In this document: positions 6,196 through 10,506 of the stretch, piece after piece
Layout: every line of letters starts with the position of its first letter
Numbering within the stretch: the stretch's first letter is position 1
Assembly (NCBI GenBank): GCA_964638245.1
Contig: CAZWZG010000109.1
Span: forward strand, 1-10,506
Direction: 5' to 3'
From: CAZWZG01 sp964638245
Lineage (GTDB): Bacteria; Pseudomonadota; Alphaproteobacteria; Rhodobacterales; Rhodobacteraceae
DNA length: 10,506 nt
Notes under the pieces: generated by a model
The model's database searches: none
What the model saw: the letters and a program-made list of their open reading frames with translations, nothing else
What the model was told of the DNA's origin: nothing
Program-made: the position numbers and the translations under genes

Positions 6196-6267
6196 CGCTC
6201 TCTCCTTGGTTCGGGGCTAAGCTGCCGGTTTTTCACGGAAACGTCACCCGATGATTTCTGTAGTGCG

Positions 6268-6281
6268 GCCTGTAGACAGGC
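6268..6281. promoter_or_regulatory. 14-base palindrome in the divergent COQ9/rpsU promoter region
   Basis: GCCTGT-AG-ACAGGC is a perfect 6-base inverted repeat with a 2-base centre. It overlaps the candidate rpsU -35 hexamer (6273-6278) and lies about 75 bases upstream of the COQ9 start, so a bound protein could affect either gene. I cannot name a cognate regulator. Confidence 0.35.
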
Positions 6282-6301
6282 GCATTCCCGCTTGATATAG
6301 A
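6273..6301 (+). promoter_or_regulatory. Candidate housekeeping sigma promoter for rpsU
   Basis: TAGACA at 6273-6278 (five of six matches to TTGACA) and TATAGA at 6296-6301 (four of six to TATAAT) are separated by exactly 17 bases. Transcription would start near 6308, giving an rpsU leader of about 43 bases that retains the full ribosome binding site. Alphaproteobacterial promoters usually conserve the -35 better than the -10, which fits. Confidence 0.5.
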
Positions 6302-6334
6302 CGCCCATCCTGCGATTTCCGCAATCAGCTTAGA

Positions 6335-6350
6335 AAGGTGGTGACACCAC
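6335..6350 (+). promoter_or_regulatory. Extended rpsU ribosome binding site inside an inverted repeat
   Basis: AAGGTGGTGA (6335-6344) is an unusually long match to the anti-Shine-Dalgarno region, 6 bases before ATG 6351. Its right part is also one arm of GTGGTG-A-CACCAC (6338-6350). In RNA this could fold as a 5-bp stem GTGGT/ACCAC with a GAC loop ending exactly at the start codon, masking part of the site. It decides the rpsU start and may tune its translation. Confidence 0.55.
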
Positions 6351-6557
6351 ATGCAGGTAAGTGTTCGCGACAACAACGTCGATCAAGCGCTTCGTGCGCT
6401 GAAGAAAAAACTGCAGCGCGAAGGCGTCTTTCGCGAAATGAAGCTTCGGCAGCATTTCGAAAAGCCGTCCGAAAAGCGTGCGCGCGAAAAGGCCGAGGCT
6501 ATTCGCCGGGCCCGCAAGCTCGCTCGCAAGAAGGCACAGCGCGAAGGTATGCTCTGA
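6351..6557 (+). CDS. rpsU: 30S ribosomal protein bS21
   Basis: Small-subunit ribosomal protein of 68 residues, within the usual range. Recognised from MQVSVRDNNVDQALRALKKKLQREGVFREMKLRQHFEKPSEKR, followed by the Arg/Lys-rich helical tail with RRARKLARKKAQREGML. In ribosomes that carry it, bS21 sits on the platform near the anti-Shine-Dalgarno end of 16S rRNA and aids initiation. The start is fixed by the very strong ribosome site at 6335-6344. It is monocistronic: divergent from COQ9 across a 155-base region and closed by terminator hairpins at 6598 and 6638. The same basic tail is visible in a second frame starting at 6338, but only this frame matches the family. Confidence 0.98.
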   Translation: MQVSVRDNNVDQALRALKKKLQREGVFREMKLRQHFEKPSEKRAREKAEAIRRARKLARKKAQREGML

Positions 6558-6575
6558 TCTGACGCATGCGACCTT

Positions 6576-6591
6576 CCCGCCGTTTGGCGGG
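6576..6591 (+). other. GC hairpin in the rpsU 3' untranslated region
   Basis: CCCGCC (6576-6581) pairs with GGCGGG (6586-6591) around a GTTT loop. There is no T-tract after it, so it is not itself an intrinsic terminator; it lies just before two terminator-like hairpins and may protect the short rpsU mRNA from 3' exonucleases. Confidence 0.4.
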
Positions 6592-6597
6592 GCTGAG

Positions 6598-6628
6598 AAC
6601 CCTCGACGCCGTTGGCCCGAGGGTTTTT
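6598..6628 (+). terminator. rpsU intrinsic terminator (first)
   Basis: AACCCTCG (6598-6605) pairs with CGAGGGTT (6618-6625) around a 12-base loop that contains a smaller GCC/GGC pairing, followed by T at 6624-6628. It lies about 40 bases after the rpsU stop. Confidence 0.85.
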
Positions 6629-6637
6629 CTGTTTTTG

Positions 6638-6668
6638 GGGCCCGGTCATCGCCGGGCCCGTTTGTTTT
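6638..6668 (+). terminator. Second, backup terminator after rpsU
   Basis: GGGCCCGG (6638-6645) pairs perfectly with CCGGGCCC (6652-6659) around TCATCG, followed by GTTTGTTTT (6660-6668). On the minus strand the stem is followed by CC and a run of A rather than T, so it does not serve as a good intrinsic terminator for mscL, which ends at 6680. Confidence 0.75.
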
Positions 6669-6679
6669 AGGACCGTCTC

Positions 6680-7081
6680 TTAAGACTGGGCCTTCAGAGC
6701 GTCGCGGATTTCCATCAATAGCTCGGCTTCGGTCGGACCCTTTGGTTCCTCCTCGGCGGGGGCTTCTTCTTTCTTCTCGGCGGCTTCTTTGATGCGGTTC
6801 ACCATCTTGACCAGCAGGAACACGACCCAGGCGATGATCAGGAAATTGATCACGGCCATGATGAAATTGCCGTACGCGAAAATCGCGGCTTCCTCGCCTT
6901 CGCTGAGCGCGATCCCAAGGCCCGAGAAATCGAGCCCGCCCGTGAACAGCGAAATGATCGGATTGATCAGGTCATTGACCAAGGACGTCACGATCGCGGT
7001 AAAAGCTGCGCCAATAATAATACCAACGGCCATGTCCATCACATTGCCCTTGGCGATAAATTCCTGAAACTCTTTGAGCAT
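6680..7081 (-). CDS. mscL: Large-conductance mechanosensitive channel MscL
   Basis: Inner-membrane channel that opens under membrane tension and releases solutes during hypo-osmotic shock; it forms a homopentamer. The 133 residues are close to the typical 130-150. The amphipathic N-terminal helix MLKEFQEFIAKGN leads into TM1 (about residues 14-43, DMAVGIIIGAAFTAIV); Met17 and Ile21 align with the pore-constriction positions Leu19 and Val23 of the E. coli protein. A periplasmic loop (LFTGGLDFSGLGIAL) and TM2 (about 70-95, FIMAVINFLIIAWVVFLLVK) follow, then a charged C-terminal bundle with EKKEEAPAEEE. The start at 7081 is chosen because AAGGGA (plus-strand TCCCTT, 7088-7093) lies 6 bases before it; the frame is open to 7144, but those extra residues are not MscL-like. 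It is divergent from the glutathione transferase gene across 146 bases, in which I see no clear promoter. Confidence 0.97.
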   Translation of the reverse strand: MLKEFQEFIAKGNVMDMAVGIIIGAAFTAIVTSLVNDLINPIISLFTGGLDFSGLGIALSEGEEAAIFAYGNFIMAVINFLIIAWVVFLLVKMVNRIKEAAEKKEEAPAEEEPKGPTEAELLMEIRDALKAQS

Positions 7082-7227
7082 TCCAGTTCCCTTGTTTTCT
7101 TCACCGGCCCACCCCGGCGCACAGGGGTTAGCACGAAAACACACAGGTCCCGCGATTTAATCCGCGTCAAGGTGTCCTATCTAAGCGAAATGCCGCCAAC
7201 TGCGGCGGGCAATTCAAAGGACGAACA

Positions 7228-7926
7228 ATGGCCGATCTCAGCGCATTTCCGATCACGAAGAAATGGACCCCTACGAACCCCGACGTCATCCAGCTTTTCT
7301 CTTTCCCGACGCAGAACGGCGTCAAAGTCTCGATCGCCCTCGAAGAAATGGGGCTCGACTACGAAGCGCACCGCGTGACTCTGTCTGACGCGGATGTGAA
7401 AAGCCCCGAGTTTCTGTCGCTCAACCCCAACAACAAGATCCCCGCGATCATCGACCCGAACGGGCCGGATGGGACGCCCATCGGGATTTTCGAAAGCGGG
7501 GCGATCCTGATCTATCTGGCCGAAAAGTCCGGCAAGCTGATCGGCACGGGCGCCAAGAAATACGAGACGATCCAATGGGTGATGTGGCAGATGGGTGGTC
7601 TTGGCCCGATGCTGGGTCAGGTGGGCTTCTTCTTCAAATTTGCCGGCAAGGACATCGAAGACCCGCGCCCCGGGGAGCGGTATCTGAACGAGGGCAAGCG
7701 CCTCTTGGGCGTGCTCGATGGCGCTCTTGAAGGGAAAGAGTGGATCACGGGCGAGTTTTCAATTGCCGATATCGCAATTGCGCCGTGGCTGCGCGGGCTC
7801 GACTACTATGGCGTCAAGGACATCATCGGCTGGCATGATCTGAAGAACGTGCCGGACTATTTCGACCGCTTCATGGCGCGCCCGCTGGTCGAAAAGGCCG
7901 CGAACATCCCGCCGCGCGAGGTCTAG
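7228..7926 (+). CDS. Nu-class glutathione S-transferase (YfcG/YghU-like disulfide-bond oxidoreductase)
   Basis: Cytosolic glutathione transferase-fold protein of 232 residues. Nu-class members such as E. coli YfcG and YghU bind glutathione or its disulfide and act as disulfide-bond reductases. The thioredoxin-like half has FSFPTQNGVKVSIALEEMG with Thr28 and Asn30 at the Nu-class positions, NPNNKIPAI with cis-Pro72, and the glutathione-binding FESGAILIYL (Glu89-Ser90). The helical half begins with QWVMWQMGGLGPMLGQ, characteristic of this class, and includes GEFSIADIAIAPWLRG with the conserved Asp. A YghU-like N-terminal extension of about 20 residues precedes the first strand. ATG 7228 has AAAGGA (7216-7221) 6 bases before it. 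Its TAG overlaps the TAG of the convergent ytoQ-family gene within CTAG at 7923-7926. Confidence 0.94.
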   Translation: MADLSAFPITKKWTPTNPDVIQLFSFPTQNGVKVSIALEEMGLDYEAHRVTLSDADVKSPEFLSLNPNNKIPAIIDPNGPDGTPIGIFESGAILIYLAEKSGKLIGTGAKKYETIQWVMWQMGGLGPMLGQVGFFFKFAGKDIEDPRPGERYLNEGKRLLGVLDGALEGKEWITGEFSIADIAIAPWLRGLDYYGVKDIIGWHDLKNVPDYFDRFMARPLVEKAANIPPREV

Positions 7927-8372
7927 GCGGGCAGTTTACCGGTCAAAACGTAAGCGAGGCATTGGGCGACCTGCTCTGATGTCTCGCACACCGCAAGCGC
8001 GGCCGCGTCGACCTCTTTCAAAGCATGCTGGTGGTCCGCCCCGTGCAGCACGATCAGAGGCTTGCCCAGCGCTGCCGCCTGGCCCGCGTCAAAGGCCGCG
8101 TTCCACTGCTTGTACTTTTCCCCAAAGCGCACGACGACCACGTCAGCGGATTCGATCCCATGGCGGGTGCGGATGGCGTTCAGTTTGGCGCCCTTGTGAT
8201 CATGCCAGAACTTGTTTTGCTCAGCCCCCATGATTGCCACGCCGCAATCGTCGGACGCGTCATGGTCCGTCACCGGGGCGTTGAACGTCACATCGAGGCC
8301 CTTGCAGCCCTCGGCAATCTCTTCGCGCCAGGAGGTGTGGATTTCGCCGGAGAGGTATACGTTCAAAGCCAT
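7923..8372 (-). CDS. YtoQ family protein
   Basis: A 149-residue protein of the YtoQ family, conserved but of unknown function. Family hallmarks are VYLSGEIHTSWREEI at the N-terminus, PVTDHDASDDCGVAIMG, FWHDHKGAKLNAIRTRHGIESADVVVVRFGEKYKQWNAAFDAG, and AAALGKPLIVLHG. The alternating hydrophobic strands, the SGEIH start and the late acidic-plus-GKP element resemble nucleoside 2-deoxyribosyltransferase-like folds, so a nucleotide or nucleoside ligand is a reasonable inference but is not shown. ATG 8372 has AAAGGA (plus-strand TCCTTT, 8379-8384) 6 bases upstream. It lies 60 bases downstream of pheT on the same strand with no obvious terminator between, so it may be cotranscribed with pheT; it converges on the glutathione transferase gene with interlocked stop codons. 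Confidence 0.9.
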   Translation of the reverse strand: MALNVYLSGEIHTSWREEIAEGCKGLDVTFNAPVTDHDASDDCGVAIMGAEQNKFWHDHKGAKLNAIRTRHGIESADVVVVRFGEKYKQWNAAFDAGQAAALGKPLIVLHGADHQHALKEVDAAALAVCETSEQVAQCLAYVLTGKLPA

Positions 8373-8432
8373 GGGTCGTCCTTTCGCTGTCGCGATTGAT
8401 ACCTAGTGCAGGCGGGCCAAGGGCAAGGGCGA

Positions 8433-10506
8433 TCAGCCGCGTAGCGTGCCGCCCGTTGCCTTTTCGACCTTGGCCACGACGTCTTTCGAGACACTCTCGA
8501 TCTCTTCGTCCGTCATGGTTTTCTCGGTCGGCTCCAGCCGGATGGTGATGGCCAAAGACTTCTTGCCCTCGCCCAGCTGGAACACATCAAAGACCCGCAC
8601 ATCCGTGATCAGGGCCTTGTTGGCCCCCGCCGCGGCGTTGACCAGCGTCAGTGCCTCGACCTGATCGTCGACGACAAAGGCAAAGTCCCGCTCGACCGCC
8701 TGGAAATCACGGATATCGGCGGCGGGGCGCGATTTGGCGGTGTTGCGCGCGGGCGGGATCTGATCGGGGAATAGCGTCAGCGCCATCGCCGGGCCCTTGA
8801 TGTCGAAGGCCTTCAGGATTTTGGGGTGCACTTCGCCGAAGATGCCAAGCACCTTCTTCGGCCCAAGACAGATCTTGCCATGCCGCCCCGGATGCCACCA
8901 CGCATCGGCCCCGCGCAGGATCTGCGCCTTGGCGGGCGCGCCAAGGGCCGCGAGCACGGCTTCAGCATCGGCCTTGATGTCATAAACATCGACGCTGCGT
9001 GCGGGTCTGTGGGCATCCTTGAACGCGCCTTGGCCGACCAATAGGCCTGCCACTTGCAGATGCTGTTCCTCAGGCTCACCGCCCTGGAAGGCCGCGCCAA
9101 TTTCAAAGAGCGCAAGGTCCCCTGCCCCGCGCGCCTGATTGCGCGCAGCGGCCTGCAGCAAGCCCGGCAGAAGATCGGGGCGCATATGCGTCATCTCTGA
9201 TGAGATCGGGTTTTCCAGCTGTCGCGCGACATCGCCGCCACCGAAAAGCTCGGCAGAGGGCTGATCGATGAAGGTGTATGTCACGCATTCGTTGTAGCCC
9301 AGCGCGGCCATAGTGCGGCGTGCGACCTGCTCTTTCTTTTGGGTCGGCGTCAGGATCGGGCGCGGAACGCCCGAGGTGGTGCGCGTCAGGGGCTTGCCCT
9401 CGAGCTTCGTCAGGGAGGCAATCCGCGCGACCTCTTCCACCAGGTCGGCTTCCCCCAGTACATCGGGCCGCCATGTCGGCGGGCTGGCCATGTCGCCATC
9501 GAGCGTAAAGCCAAGTTCGGTGAGCGTCTTTCGCTGTGTCTCCGGCGGGAGCGTCATCCCCACCAGCGACTGCACGCGGTCGGTATCCAGCTTGTACGCC
9601 CGCGACGTGTCGGGCACAGCGCCAGCGACCACAACCTCGGACGGCTCTCCCCCGCAGAGATCGAGGATCATCTGCGTTGCCATCTCAAGGCCGGGGCGGG
9701 TGAAGGCGGGGTCAATGCCACGCTCAAACCGATACTTGGCGTCCGAGTTGATCTTCAGCGCACGCGCCGAGCGGGCGATTGTCACCGGGTGCCAATAGGC
9801 GCTTTCAAGGAAGACATCCGTCGTCTCCTCGGTCACGCCGGTCTCGGCGCCGCCCATGATGCCGGCGATACTTTCGGGACCATTGTCGTCCGAGATCGCC
9901 ATGGTCTCGGGCCCAAAGGTGTACTCCTTGTCATCGAGCGCGGTGATCGTGTCGCCAACGCGCGCCCAATGGACGCGCAGATCGCCCGCCACCTTGGCCG
10001 CGTCAAAGACGTGGAGCGGGCGGTTCTGGTCGAAGGTGAAGAAGTTGGTGATGTCCACGAGCGCCGAGATCGGGCGCAACCCAATCGCCTTCAACTGCGC
10101 CTGAAGCCAGGCGGGCGACGGGCCGTTTTTCACGCCCCGGATCAAGCGCCCGGTGAAGATCGGCGCGGTCTCAAGCGTATCGTCATCGATGGTCACACCG
10201 ATGGGGCATGGGAAGGCTCCGGGCACGGTGACGTTCGCTTGCGTCTTCAACGTGCCGATGCCCCGCGCCGCAAGGTCGCGCGCGACCCCGCGCACGCCCA
10301 GCGCATCGGGGCGGTTGGGCGTGATCGCAATCTCGAAGACGGGATCGACCTTGGAGGGGTCATTGGCGGCCAGCCAGTCGGAGAATCTGTCGCCCACATC
10401 ACCCGAAGGCAGTTCGATGATGCCGCAATGTTCGTCCGACAGCTCCATCTCGCGTTCGGAACACATCATGCCGTTGCTTTCGACGCCACGGATCTTGCCG
10501 ACCTGC
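8433..10506 (-). CDS. pheT: Phenylalanine-tRNA ligase beta subunit, partial (5' end outside window)
   Basis: Beta chain of the heterotetrameric PheRS that charges tRNA-Phe. About 690 codons are visible in a frame open to the right edge (first full codon at 10505); roughly the first 110 residues of a protein usually near 800 are missing. The visible part begins in the tRNA-binding (OB-fold) domain with KIRGVESNGMMCSERE and SDEHCGIIELP. A B3/B4 region with ITPNRPDALGVRGVARDLAARG follows, then B5 and the motif WRPDVLGEADLVEEVARI. The catalytic-like core has ENPISSEMTHMRPDLLPGLL. A C-terminal ferredoxin-fold anticodon-binding domain completes it (RDFAFVVDDQV, LITDVRVFDVFQLGEGKKSLAITIRL). The in-frame ATG at 10469 is an internal Met, not the start. 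pheS normally lies upstream, beyond the right edge. No anomaly is visible. Confidence 0.97.
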   Translation of the reverse strand, partial: QVGKIRGVESNGMMCSEREMELSDEHCGIIELPSGDVGDRFSDWLAANDPSKVDPVFEIAITPNRPDALGVRGVARDLAARGIGTLKTQANVTVPGAFPCPIGVTIDDDTLETAPIFTGRLIRGVKNGPSPAWLQAQLKAIGLRPISALVDITNFFTFDQNRPLHVFDAAKVAGDLRVHWARVGDTITALDDKEYTFGPETMAISDDNGPESIAGIMGGAETGVTEETTDVFLESAYWHPVTIARSARALKINSDAKYRFERGIDPAFTRPGLEMATQMILDLCGGEPSEVVVAGAVPDTSRAYKLDTDRVQSLVGMTLPPETQRKTLTELGFTLDGDMASPPTWRPDVLGEADLVEEVARIASLTKLEGKPLTRTTSGVPRPILTPTQKKEQVARRTMAALGYNECVTYTFIDQPSAELFGGGDVARQLENPISSEMTHMRPDLLPGLLQAAARNQARGAGDLALFEIGAAFQGGEPEEQHLQVAGLLVGQGAFKDAHRPARSVDVYDIKADAEAVLAALGAPAKAQILRGADAWWHPGRHGKICLGPKKVLGIFGEVHPKILKAFDIKGPAMALTLFPDQIPPARNTAKSRPAADIRDFQAVERDFAFVVDDQVEALTLVNAAAGANKALITDVRVFDVFQLGEGKKSLAITIRLEPTEKTMTDEEIESVSKDVVAKVEKATGGTLRG

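Noticed and set aside
7082..7144. Longer N-terminus for mscL
   Set aside because: The extra 21 residues contain polar and Cys/Pro residues unlike the MscL start, and the ATG at 7081 has the ribosome site at correct spacing.
1..10506. Defence island, prophage, transposon or CRISPR array
   Set aside because: No transposase, integrase, direct-repeat array or defence-type gene is visible; nearly all genes belong to conserved alphaproteobacterial families with normal spacing and composition.

Overview
The window reads as ordinary chromosome from an alphaproteobacterium, most likely a Rhodobacterales (Roseobacter-group) member. The grounds are the high G+C content, a DUF1013/TrcR cell-cycle regulator, a COQ9 gene divergent from rpsU, an exported protein with a VPLPA-CTERM-like tail, and the dnaX-ebfC-recR cluster. 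Genes are densely packed, no gap between genes exceeds about 160 bases, and both ends cut through a gene: dnaX at the left and pheT at the right.

Layout. (1) 1-2255, plus strand: 3' part of dnaX (clamp-loader tau subunit), ebfC/ybaB (nucleoid-associated protein) and recR (recombination repair), joined by short or negative spacing as one replication and repair operon. (2) 2271-3026, minus: trcR, convergent with recR. (3) 3136-3774, plus: a secreted RNase T2. (4) 3917-4468, plus: a small exported protein with a C-terminal sorting signal, closed by a strong terminator at 4491-4518 that also serves the convergent gene. (5) 4517-6195, minus: COQ9 then a PIG3-type quinone oxidoreductase, overlapping by 4 bases (GTGA), so probably translationally coupled. 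(6) 6351-6557, plus: rpsU, with a promoter-like pair, a Shine-Dalgarno sequence inside an inverted repeat, and a series of 3' hairpins. (7) 6680-7081, minus: mscL. (8) 7228-7926, plus: a Nu-class (YfcG/YghU-like) glutathione transferase whose stop codon interlocks with that of (9) a YtoQ-family gene at 7923-8372, minus. (10) 8433 to the right edge, minus: pheT lacking its 5' end.

Functional themes are DNA replication and repair, ubiquinone and redox metabolism, translation, and envelope or osmotic functions. I found no mobile element, CRISPR array, tRNA, rRNA, toxin-antitoxin or defence system. The points most worth a second look are small-scale: a G8 tract in the dnaX linker, a tandem helix-turn-helix duplication in TrcR, the inverted repeat over the rpsU ribosome binding site, the COQ9-quinone oxidoreductase coupling, and the exported CTERM protein whose sorting enzyme is not in the window.
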